Origin: CAYZJB01 sp964478735
GTDB taxonomy: Bacteria; CLD3; SB21
Direction of reading: 5' to 3'
NCBI GenBank assembly: GCA_964478735.1
Contig: CAYZJB010000070.1
Coordinates: 1-14,595 of the forward strand
Length of the DNA stretch: 14,595 bases
Shown here: positions 7,995 to 14,562 of the stretch, piece by piece
Layout of the letters: the number at the start of each line of letters is the position of its first letter
How positions within the stretch are numbered: position 1 is the stretch's first letter
Notes under the pieces: generated by a model
Seen by the model: only the letters and a program-made list of their open reading frames with translations
Told to the model about the DNA's origin: nothing
Databases searched by the model: none
Position numbers and translations under genes: made by a program

Positions 7995-9602
7995 CTATGC
8001 AACAATCTGTTCCTCGAGCCACTCGCTCTGAGGATACAATGTTTTCATGTCGGCAGACGGGTAGGTATTGGCCAGCATCTCCCGGGCCACGTCTTCAATC
8101 GATCCGTACGACCATTCATGGCCCAGGCCCAGCGCCAGATCGGCGAGTATCTGCCACACGGGACGTGTTTCGCCGTGCGGTTCGATGGCTTTGTTGAATT
8201 TTTGTACACGTCCGTCTTTGTTGGTGTACGTCCCGGACGATTCCGTAAATAGCGCGCCGGGTAACAGCACGTCCGCTCTTGCCGTCACGGCGTCTTCATG
8301 ACCGCAGATCGCAACCAGCGTGGACGGTTTTTCTGTTAAAACGGCGTGCCGCGTATTGAGCATCAGTACGACTTTTTTACCTTTGACGGCGGAATCGAAT
8401 CCGGAACTGCTGAGGTGCAGCGTGTCTTTGGCCCCCCGGAAATTCGGCGCCTTTTCGCTCTCGATGGTAAACGGATACCTGTTCATCTCCGTCTTAAACG
8501 TTTGCGTGTCTCCCATCAGCGGCGCCGTCACGTCGACGGCAAAACCCATCGCCTTGGCCAGCTTGCCCAGCAAGTAATTTTCTTCATTCGACGCATGCGG
8601 GCTTCCGACCAGCAATACGTCCGATGCTTTTGCGGTCTTGATCTTTTCCACGGCAATGGCCAACGCCTCGCCCCACGTGGCATCGACGGCCTTGTCGGTC
8701 GGCCGGATGGCGGGCAGTTCGATGCGCGTTTGTTTCGAAAATTCCTCGAGATGGTACCGGCCGTCGTCGCAGATCCACCACTGGTTGACGTCCATGTTCT
8801 CACGCGGACGGATGCGGTACACTTTGTCGACGAGCTCTTCGAGGTTTAACTTCTGGTGTTTCATCGTATCGAGCACCGTGTTGCAGCCTTTGGAGCACCC
8901 CGGGCAGATGGATTCCGTCTGTACGAAATTCCACACGCGGCCTTCGAATTTTTCATGCTTGTCGATCAGACATCCGACGGGACACAGATCGACGACGTTG
9001 CCCATCATTTTGTTGTTCAACGGCCGGCCCGGGACGATGTCGATCTCCTCGCGGGCGCCGCGGTGGGTGACCTTAAGCTCTTCGGTACCCGTGATCTCGT
9101 CGGTGAACCGTACACAACGTGAGCACATGATGCAGCGCGACGGGTACAACATGATCGTCGGACCGAGATCGCGTTTACGCGGAACTTTTTTCGTCTCGAC
9201 AAACCGCGAGTATCCGTGTCCATGTTCGTATGAATAGTCCTGGAGTTTGCATTCCCCGGCTTTGTCGCAGATCGGACAATCGATCGGATGATTGAGGAGC
9301 AGAAATTCGAGAACGGCCGCACGGGCCGTTGTCGTTTTTTCACTTTCGGTCAACACGATGGCGTCGTACTTGTCTTCCAGTTTTTTTCCCGCGGGCAGTT
9401 CCGGCACCGTCGTCGAGCAGGCGGGCATCAATTTCGGCATTCCGACCATTTCGACGAGGCACATGCGGCAGCTCGCCACGATTTTCAATCCCGGATGGTA
9501 ACAGTAGAACGGGATGTCGATGCCGTTGCGTTTGGCGACGTTGAAGACGGTCTCGCCTTTTTGAATTTCGATTTCCCGATCATTGATCTTAATCAGCGGC
9601 AT
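7995..9602 (-). CDS. nuoG: NADH-quinone oxidoreductase subunit G, short form with N7 cluster
   Basis: Largest iron-sulfur subunit of the NADH module. The N-terminal [2Fe-2S] ferredoxin domain has Cys34, 45, 48 and 62 (N1b). The next motif, NHPIDCPICDKAGECKLQ, gives His105 and Cys109, 112, 118 (N5). Cys157, 160, 163 with Cys207 fit N4. CPGCSKGC (Cys233, 236, 240) with WWICDDGR (Cys278) fits cluster N7, which many complexes lack. The spacing between the third and fourth N7 ligands is about ten residues longer than in E. coli. The remaining 250 residues are a reduced molybdopterin-oxidoreductase-like domain ending with ADVLLPGALFTESSGTYTNK. At 535 residues the protein is far shorter than the E. 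coli (about 908) or Thermus (about 783) subunits. AAGGGA precedes the ATG; the gap to nuoF is 21 bases. Confidence 0.96.
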   Translation of the reverse strand: MPLIKINDREIEIQKGETVFNVAKRNGIDIPFYCYHPGLKIVASCRMCLVEMVGMPKLMPACSTTVPELPAGKKLEDKYDAIVLTESEKTTTARAAVLEFLLLNHPIDCPICDKAGECKLQDYSYEHGHGYSRFVETKKVPRKRDLGPTIMLYPSRCIMCSRCVRFTDEITGTEELKVTHRGAREEIDIVPGRPLNNKMMGNVVDLCPVGCLIDKHEKFEGRVWNFVQTESICPGCSKGCNTVLDTMKHQKLNLEELVDKVYRIRPRENMDVNQWWICDDGRYHLEEFSKQTRIELPAIRPTDKAVDATWGEALAIAVEKIKTAKASDVLLVGSPHASNEENYLLGKLAKAMGFAVDVTAPLMGDTQTFKTEMNRYPFTIESEKAPNFRGAKDTLHLSSSGFDSAVKGKKVVLMLNTRHAVLTEKPSTLVAICGHEDAVTARADVLLPGALFTESSGTYTNKDGRVQKFNKAIEPHGETRPVWQILADLALGLGHEWSYGSIEDVAREMLANTYPSADMKTLYPQSEWLEEQIVA

Positions 9603-9623
9603 GAGCGCTTTCCCTTCGATCCG

Positions 9624-10934
9624 TCAGTTCCACTCGTGCGGAATACTGACCATGCATTTCTTATGGGTGATATGATATTCGAATTCGTCGCGGAACTTGT
9701 TGACAAAACTCTGTCCGTTAAGGTCATTACCCTTGTTACGGTCGGGCAGCCCGGCAACTGGCCAGGCCGCGGCATCGCCGAGTGGACAGATCGTACGCCC
9801 CGCAATATTATTGGCCGTCTCCAGCATCAGTTCCAGATCTTCCATGCGTCCCTGGCCCGTTTCGATCCGGCCGCAGATCATTTCCAACCAACGCGTGCCT
9901 TCACGGCAAGGAGTACACTGTCCGCAGGACTCGTGGGCATAAAACTTCATCAGGTTCCACAACGCGTTGACCATGCACGTTGTCTCGTCCATCACCATAC
10001 ATCCGGCGGAACCCAGCGCGGAACCGACTTTCGTGAGCGCGTCGAAGTCCATCGCGACGTCGCACTCGTCGGCCCGCAGAACGGGAACGGACGACCCCCC
10101 CGGAATGACGGCCTTTAATTTCCGTCCTTTCGGAATACCCTGACAGAACGCATCACCGTAGATCAAGTCTTTGAGATTCGTCCCGATCTTTGCTTCGTAC
10201 GTACCCGGACGATTGAGATGGCCGCTCATGCAGTACAATTTGGGCTCGTTGTCTTTCCACCACTGCACGCCGCGATTGATGATATGGACCGGTGTCACGA
10301 GCGTTTCGACGTTATTGACGATCGTGGGACAGCCGAACACGCCGTAGACGGCAGGAAATGGCGGTTTGATCCGCGGCCAACCCCGTTTACCTTCGAGCGA
10401 TTCGATCAAGCCGGTTTCTTCGCCGCAAATATACGCACCCGCCCCACGATGAACCGTGATATCGAGGTTGAATCCCGACCCTTGAATATTTTTACCAAGA
10501 TAACCTTTGTCGTACGCCTCCTGGATCGCTTTACGCAGCGTCATGGCTCCTTTGACGTACTCGCCGCGGATATAGATATAGCATGTATTCGCCTGAATCG
10601 CGTACGACGAGATGACCAGCCCTTCGATGAGTTGGTGCGGGTCCTCTTCCATAATAACCCGATCTTTGAACGTGCCCGGTTCCGACTCATCCGCGTTGCA
10701 CAAGAGGTATCGCGGCTTCGGATTGTCTTTCGGTAAAAAGCTCCATTTCATGCCCGTGGGAAAACCCGCACCGCCTCGACCGCGTACTCCCGAATCTTTC
10801 ATCATTTGAATGAGCTGGTCCGGCGTCATCTTGAGGGCTTTGGGCAACGCCTGATAACCGCCCTGTTTCAGGTAGACATCGATGCTCTGGGAGTTTTTCA
10901 CTCCGACCATTTTCGTCAAAACTTTTTCCATCAT
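9624..10934 (-). CDS. nuoF: NADH-quinone oxidoreductase subunit F (NADH/FMN site)
   Basis: Catalytic flavoprotein that oxidises NADH and holds FMN and [4Fe-4S] cluster N3. It has 436 residues, a normal length. Glycine-rich GRGGAGFPTGMKW at about 52-64 fits the FMN site, and NADESEPGTFKDR near 80 and GAGAYICGEETGLIESLEGK near 164 fit the NADH/FMN pocket. ESCGQCTPCREGT (Cys337, 340, 343) with TICPLGD (Cys383) are the N3 ligands. The start is ATGATG at 10934/10931; the nuoE stop TGA lies within it, so the genes overlap by four bases or one. A GTG at 10946 is in frame but would overlap nuoE further without gain. Presence of nuoE, F and G together argues for a true NADH-oxidising complex rather than a ferredoxin-dependent one. 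Confidence 0.97.
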   Translation of the reverse strand: MMEKVLTKMVGVKNSQSIDVYLKQGGYQALPKALKMTPDQLIQMMKDSGVRGRGGAGFPTGMKWSFLPKDNPKPRYLLCNADESEPGTFKDRVIMEEDPHQLIEGLVISSYAIQANTCYIYIRGEYVKGAMTLRKAIQEAYDKGYLGKNIQGSGFNLDITVHRGAGAYICGEETGLIESLEGKRGWPRIKPPFPAVYGVFGCPTIVNNVETLVTPVHIINRGVQWWKDNEPKLYCMSGHLNRPGTYEAKIGTNLKDLIYGDAFCQGIPKGRKLKAVIPGGSSVPVLRADECDVAMDFDALTKVGSALGSAGCMVMDETTCMVNALWNLMKFYAHESCGQCTPCREGTRWLEMICGRIETGQGRMEDLELMLETANNIAGRTICPLGDAAAWPVAGLPDRNKGNDLNGQSFVNKFRDEFEYHITHKKCMVSIPHEWN

Positions 10935-11407
10935 TCCTTCTTCCACTTGGCGACAAGCTCATCCAGTTGCGCTTTGGTCAGGTTCTCATAATAATCGTCG
11001 TTGACCTGCAGCATCGGCGCGGTTCCGCAGGATCCAAGGCATTCGACGCGCGTGATGGAAAACTTCCCATCCACCGACACGCCGTCGTCGGCTTTCACGC
11101 CGCACTGCGATTCGAGATGCCGTACCACCTGGGCGGCGCCGCGGATGGCGCAGGCGAGCGTATGACAGACCTGAATGTGGTATTTACCGACCGGCTCCTG
11201 ATGGTACATGGTGTAAAACGTCACCACGTCCTGCACGCGTGAGACCGGAAGCTCCAGAGTCTTCGCAACCAATTCCATTACCTCACAGGAGATGTGGCCG
11301 AATTCCCGCTGTGCCAGATGCAGGACGGGAAGCATCGCGGCCTCTTTTCGCGGATAACGCGCGACCGTCCAGTCGACTTCTTTTTTCGTTTCCGAAGAAA
11401 ACTCCAT
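10931..11407 (-). CDS. nuoE: NADH-quinone oxidoreductase subunit E ([2Fe-2S] N1a)
   Basis: Thioredoxin-like subunit of the NADH module that carries the off-path cluster N1a and packs against NuoF. It has 158 residues, typical of the family. The N-terminal helical region includes PRKEAAMLPVLHLAQREFG and the conserved VVTFYTMY. The ligands are Cys81 and Cys86 (VCHTLACAIRGA) and Cys123 and Cys127 (VECLGSCGTAP), the usual C-x4-C and C-x3-C pairs. AAGGA overlapping the stop of the upstream unknown gene sits nine bases before the ATG. Its own stop lies within the ATGATG start of nuoF, indicating coupled synthesis of the two partners. Confidence 0.97.
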   Translation of the reverse strand: MEFSSETKKEVDWTVARYPRKEAAMLPVLHLAQREFGHISCEVMELVAKTLELPVSRVQDVVTFYTMYHQEPVGKYHIQVCHTLACAIRGAAQVVRHLESQCGVKADDGVSVDGKFSITRVECLGSCGTAPMLQVNDDYYENLTKAQLDELVAKWKKE

Positions 11408-11419
11408 GCGTTCAGTTCC

Positions 11420-12100
11420 TTATGACCCCACCGTTTCAATCAGCAATGTCAGCACCGCAATGAGTTCCGTGACGTTGTTGGCCAGAATCGGCGCTTCGGT
11501 TTGCAGAGTGGACAGATTGCTCTTGCCGTCGTTGACTTTGCCAAGCACCTTGGGAAGTTTGGCTTTCTGTAAACCCGTCATTTCCTTTTCAAGTTTGTCC
11601 GGTAACGCGGCGGCCTCGGCCGTCAATCGCGTCGCTTCCGGGACGATCTTCGCAATGCCTTCGACCATGCCTTGCACGCCGTCGACAAGCTGCGTCAGAC
11701 TGTTTTTCACGGCGGCGTCCTTGATCGATTTAAGATCCGCCGCTTTGCTTTCGATCATCCCCTTGACTTCGCCGATATTGACGGTTGCCGGAAGACTTCC
11801 GGCCTGACGGGCGGCAGAAACCACGGCGCTGGCATCCTGTCCAAGGGCGCCAGCGGGGTTGGTCACGAGCAGGTACGCGTAGTACGACGCCTGCGCATAG
11901 GCCTCATTGTACTTTTTCATTTCCTGTCCGAGATCGAAGGCCGCTTTCAAAAAGCCGTCGGCCGACGTTCCGGTCTTTTCAAATTTTTCTTCTTTGGCCT
12001 CTTTATCTTTATCTTTTTTCTTTTTCTGCGCCGTTGCCGGGGAGGCGGCAAAAACGGCAAACAGGCCAAGCGCGAGTACGAACATCATTCCTCTTTTCAT
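11420..12100 (-). CDS. Unrecognised exported helical protein inside the nuo operon
   Basis: I do not recognise this 226-residue protein. Residues 1-24 form a clear Sec signal peptide: basic MKRG, hydrophobic MMFVLALGLFAVFAA, then SPATA with an A-T-A cleavage motif before Gln25. No lipobox cysteine is present; the whole protein has no cysteine. A very basic, lysine-rich stretch (about 26-44, KKKKDKDKEAKEEKFEK) follows. The rest is rich in Ala, Leu, Lys and Val with regular heptad-like spacing and is probably a helical bundle ending in a hydrophobic segment, LIAVLTLLIETVGS. It starts 10 bases after nuoD with TAAAGGAGGAGTTATG, the strongest ribosome site in the window, and nuoE follows after 12 bases. 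It is clearly translated with complex I, but no function can be read. A structural or assembly role outside the cytoplasm is only a guess. Confidence 0.85.
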   Translation of the reverse strand: MKRGMMFVLALGLFAVFAASPATAQKKKKDKDKEAKEEKFEKTGTSADGFLKAAFDLGQEMKKYNEAYAQASYYAYLLVTNPAGALGQDASAVVSAARQAGSLPATVNIGEVKGMIESKAADLKSIKDAAVKNSLTQLVDGVQGMVEGIAKIVPEATRLTAEAAALPDKLEKEMTGLQKAKLPKVLGKVNDGKSNLSTLQTEAPILANNVTELIAVLTLLIETVGS

Positions 12101-12113
12101 AACTCCTCCTTTA
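12101..12113 (-). promoter_or_regulatory. Strong Shine-Dalgarno site of the unknown exported gene
   Basis: Minus-strand TAAAGGAGGAGTT immediately before the ATG at 12100. It contains the complete AGGAGG core and shares its first three bases with the nuoD stop codon. No other start in the window has as complete a match to anti-SD, suggesting this small protein is made at a high rate relative to its operon neighbours. Confidence 0.8.
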
Positions 12114-13406
12114 TCTGTCGCATTCTCCTGCGATCACGTTGAGGCTGCCCAGGATGGCGACGGCGTCTCCGATCAATCCGCCTTCGCTGAGGTACGGCAT
12201 CATCCCGAAATGTACGAGAGACGGCGGCCGCACGCGTACCCGATACGGAACGCCTTCGCCGTTGGACACGATGTACCAGCCCAGCTCGCCATTCGGGGCC
12301 TCGGTCGCGCTGTAGATTTCACCCTTCGGCATTTTGATGCCGTGGTGATCCATGATCAATTTAAAATGATGAATCAAGCCTTCGATACTCCCGTACACGC
12401 TGCTCTTGTCCGGCAATGCGATCGTATGATCGTCGACGTTGACGGGACCTTTCGGCATTTTGGCCAGGCATTGCTCGATGATGCGGATGCTCTGACGCAT
12501 CTCTTCCATCCGAACGAGGTAACGTTCAAACACGTCTCCCTCCGTTCCGATGGCGACGTCGAAATCGAGATCGCCGTATACCAGGTACGGTTCGTCTTTT
12601 CGGATGTCGTAGTCGACGCCGCTGGCGCGCAGACACGGTCCCGTCATACCCATGTTGATCGCCGTCGGCCCGTCGATCTTGCCGATGCCCTGCGTCCGGT
12701 CCTGGAAGATTTTATTATGATTCAGCAGTCCTTCGATCTGGCCGAACACGATCATGAATTGTTTGCAGAACTGTTTGAGTTGTTCTTCGTGGCCCTCGGG
12801 GAAATCGCGCGCGAGACCGCCGATGCGGGTGTAACTGGTCGTCAGGCGTGAACCGGTCGATAGTTCGAACAGGTCGTAAATGAATTCCCGTTGGCGAAAA
12901 CCATAGAGAAACACCGTAAACGCGCCGAGATCGAGGGCGTGCGTGCCGATGTTGACCAGGTGATCGCCGATCCTCGCCAGTTCCGCCTGAATGACGCGTA
13001 TATACTGCGCTCGTGGAGGAAGCGTGATCCCGAGAAGTTTTTCGCCGGCTTCCGCGAACCCTATGTTGTTCGACAACGGCGAAAGATAGTTCATCCGGTC
13101 CGTGACGGCAACGAACTGATTAAACGTGTAATATTCGCCCAATTTTTCGAATCCCGTGTGGAGATAACCGGGCCGCGGATCGAGTTTGATGATGTTTTCG
13201 CCGGACAGTTCCATCAGCATGCGCAGTGTGCCGTGCGTGGCGGGATGCTGCGGACCGAAATTGAGCGTGATCGTATCGTGTTTTTTCCACGCCGCGAGCG
13301 ATTCCTCGTCGTCCTCGCCGATGAGATACCGCTTTCGCTGACCGGCAATTTTTTGTTTCAATTCCTCGGTCGTCGACGCCGTGATTTCCTCGATCAGGGT
13401 TTCCAT
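12111..13406 (-). CDS. nuoD: NADH-quinone oxidoreductase subunit D (49 kDa-type)
   Basis: Peripheral-arm subunit that, with NuoB, forms the quinone reduction site; it descends from [NiFe]-hydrogenase large subunits but lacks the nickel ligands. It has 431 residues. NFGPQHPATHGTLR at about 49-62 supplies the quinone-site histidine His58, and DRMNY at 103-107 supplies Tyr107; the 49-residue spacing matches bovine His59 and Tyr108. GYLHTGFEKLGEYY and the terminal GSLNVIAGECDR are also characteristic. It is a stand-alone NuoD, not a NuoCD or NuoBCD fusion. AAAGG lies five bases before the ATG, 13 bases after nuoC. Residues 1-40 are a charged extension (ASTTEELKQKIAGQRKRYL), which is variable among homologues. 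Confidence 0.98.
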   Translation of the reverse strand: METLIEEITASTTEELKQKIAGQRKRYLIGEDDEESLAAWKKHDTITLNFGPQHPATHGTLRMLMELSGENIIKLDPRPGYLHTGFEKLGEYYTFNQFVAVTDRMNYLSPLSNNIGFAEAGEKLLGITLPPRAQYIRVIQAELARIGDHLVNIGTHALDLGAFTVFLYGFRQREFIYDLFELSTGSRLTTSYTRIGGLARDFPEGHEEQLKQFCKQFMIVFGQIEGLLNHNKIFQDRTQGIGKIDGPTAINMGMTGPCLRASGVDYDIRKDEPYLVYGDLDFDVAIGTEGDVFERYLVRMEEMRQSIRIIEQCLAKMPKGPVNVDDHTIALPDKSSVYGSIEGLIHHFKLIMDHHGIKMPKGEIYSATEAPNGELGWYIVSNGEGVPYRVRVRPPSLVHFGMMPYLSEGGLIGDAVAILGSLNVIAGECDR

Positions 13407-13419
13407 AGGAACCTTTCTC

Positions 13420-13914
13420 TTACGAACCTTCGGGAAGAATGACGTCCCGTTCGCCTTTGCCGCGCAACGGGTAATCCTTCCGAAGCGGATAATCGGTAAA
13501 CGTTTCGGGAATCAAGAGCCGCCGGAGATCGGGATGATGATCGAACGTGATCCCGTACATTTCGTACACCTCACGTTCGTACCAATTGGCCGCCTTCCAT
13601 AAAGGGCACATGGATTCGATGTGGCAGTCGTTTTCGGGAACGGGCGCTTTGATACGCACGCGGCGGTTGTATTTGAACGAACGCAGGTGGTAGACAACCT
13701 GGAATCGAGGCCTCAGGTCCATTTTAAGATAGTCGACAGCGGTCAGATCGACGAGCATATCGTACACCAGCGCCGGATCATCGCGAAGGAACTTCATGAT
13801 GTCGAGGATCCTCTCGCGTTTGACGACGACGGTTTGTTCGTTCCTGAACGTTTCCGATTTTAGAATTTCCGATGCAAATGTGGTCTTGAGTCTGTCGAGC
13901 GTCGGGTTTTCCAT
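13420..13914 (-). CDS. nuoC: NADH-quinone oxidoreductase subunit C (30 kDa-type)
   Basis: Peripheral-arm subunit, without cofactor, that binds the NuoD/NuoB region. It has 164 residues from the ATG at 13914. The diagnostic C-terminal signature is present: WYEREVYEMYGI at 111-122, HPDLRRLL at 127-134 and PLRKDYPL at 143-150. I prefer this ATG because GGGAG lies seven bases upstream; a second in-frame ATG at 13917 is possible, and the frame upstream of it lies inside nuoA. It begins four bases after the nuoA stop codon, where nuoB is normally found. Cys97 and Cys103 in the DCHIESMCPLW segment are not part of any known cluster site. Confidence 0.96.
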   Translation of the reverse strand: MENPTLDRLKTTFASEILKSETFRNEQTVVVKRERILDIMKFLRDDPALVYDMLVDLTAVDYLKMDLRPRFQVVYHLRSFKYNRRVRIKAPVPENDCHIESMCPLWKAANWYEREVYEMYGITFDHHPDLRRLLIPETFTDYPLRKDYPLRGKGERDVILPEGS

Positions 13915-13918
13915 CATT

Positions 13919-14323
13919 CTACTCCCAATCCAAAGCCCCTTTTTTCCACGCATAGGCATATCCGACTAGAAGGATGCCGATGAAAACCAACCCTTCGATG
14001 AGGATAAAAGTGCCGACCGATACCCACTGTCGGTAAATAACTGCCCATGGGTACATGAAGACCACCTCGATATCGAACAAAATGAAGAGCATGGCAATCA
14101 CGTAAAATTTGACGGAGAATTTCGGATGAGCATCCCCGACGGGCGGCATACCGGACTCGTACACCGATAATTTGCGCTCACTCGGTTTATGAGGCCCAAG
14201 AATATGGGTTACCGCCAGCATCCCGAGTGCAACGAGAGTTGCCACTCCCAGAAGAGCAAGGATGGGCAAATAATTAGAATAAATCGGTTCGTTGATCAGA
14301 ATGCCAGCCAAAACAGAGTTCAT
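13919..14323 (-). CDS. nuoA: NADH-quinone oxidoreductase subunit A
   Basis: Small three-helix membrane subunit at the quinone-site junction, 134 residues. Helices lie at about 20-42, 72-92 and 103-125. The long cytosolic loop carries KLSVYESGMPPVG near 51-63, and the second helix carries FDIEVVF, with Asp84 and Glu86 matching E. coli Asp79 and Glu81. It is the first gene of the operon. The ATG at 14323 follows an in-frame stop at 14333-14335 and has no Shine-Dalgarno sequence (AATAACTTAACGTTATG), unlike nearly every downstream gene. The first 18 residues before YLPIL are a little longer than usual, so a start at a non-ATG codon inside cannot be excluded. Confidence 0.96.
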   Translation of the reverse strand: MNSVLAGILINEPIYSNYLPILALLGVATLVALGMLAVTHILGPHKPSERKLSVYESGMPPVGDAHPKFSVKFYVIAMLFILFDIEVVFMYPWAVIYRQWVSVGTFILIEGLVFIGILLVGYAYAWKKGALDWE

Positions 14324-14344
14324 AACGTTAAGTTATTTTTTTCA

Positions 14345-14381
14345 CGAATCCGATTGGGTCGTCTGTAGTACTGCGGATTTG
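14345..14381. repeat. Imperfect inverted repeat in the nuoA leader
   Basis: Arms CGAATCCG (14345-14352) and CGGATTTG (14374-14381) are complementary at seven of eight positions and are separated by 21 bases. It lies between the candidate -10 box and nuoA. It could be a repressor site or a weak hairpin in the leader; the mismatch becomes A-C in the nuo transcript, so a DNA site is more plausible than an RNA stem. Confidence 0.25.
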
Positions 14382-14435
14382 AATCGTATGGACATCATTA
14401 AAAAACAACGAAGGCAATGCAGAAAGCGCGAGAAA

Positions 14436-14441
14436 ATTATA
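14436..14441 (-). promoter_or_regulatory. Possible -10 box of the nuo promoter
   Basis: A perfect TATAAT on the minus strand about 113 bases before the nuoA start, in AT-rich sequence (CCTATAATTTT). The best upstream partner is TTGCGT at 14457-14462 with a short 15-base spacer, so the -35 match is weak. A second TATAAT lies at 14574-14579, but its -35 position falls outside the window. If this box is used, the leader would be roughly 105 bases. Confidence 0.35.
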
Positions 14442-14544
14442 GGTTTTAGATTCCAAACGCAACACCTAAATGGCCTCCCTGAGCGCACATTTGAAAATAA
14501 TTGATTATGACTTCCGTAATGCGGGTCGTTAGCTGGGTTCGACT

Positions 14545-14562
14545 TTCGCCATATTCGCCATA
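14545..14562. repeat. Tandem 9-base repeat, two copies
   Basis: Plus-strand TTCGCCATA occurs twice head to tail (TATGGCGAA on the minus strand). It lies upstream of the candidate -10 box and could be an operator half-site pair or chance. Nothing links it to a known regulator. Confidence 0.4.

Noticed and set aside
10935..10946. GTG at 10946 as the start of nuoF
   Set aside because: It only lengthens the overlap with nuoE; ATGATG at 10934/10931 gives the usual short overlap and the expected protein length.
11999..12026. Purine-rich run in the unknown gene considered as a programmed frameshift site
   Set aside because: The run encodes the lysine-rich stretch in frame and the reading frame is open on both sides; no alternative frame continues with a sensible product.
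13120..13124. Phe95 in NuoD (EYYTFNQ) where many homologues have Tyr, considered as loss of the quinone-site tyrosine
   Set aside because: Counting from the conserved histidine shows the quinone-site tyrosine is the one in DRMNY (Tyr107), 49 residues after His58 as in the bovine protein, and it is intact.
14292..14504. Plus-strand 70-codon frame across the nuoA leader
   Set aside because: It starts inside nuoA in antisense, has no ribosome site and no recognisable product.
14536..14544. GGTTCGACT resembling a tRNA T-loop
   Set aside because: Flanking bases do not form a T-stem and no acceptor, D or anticodon arm can be drawn.
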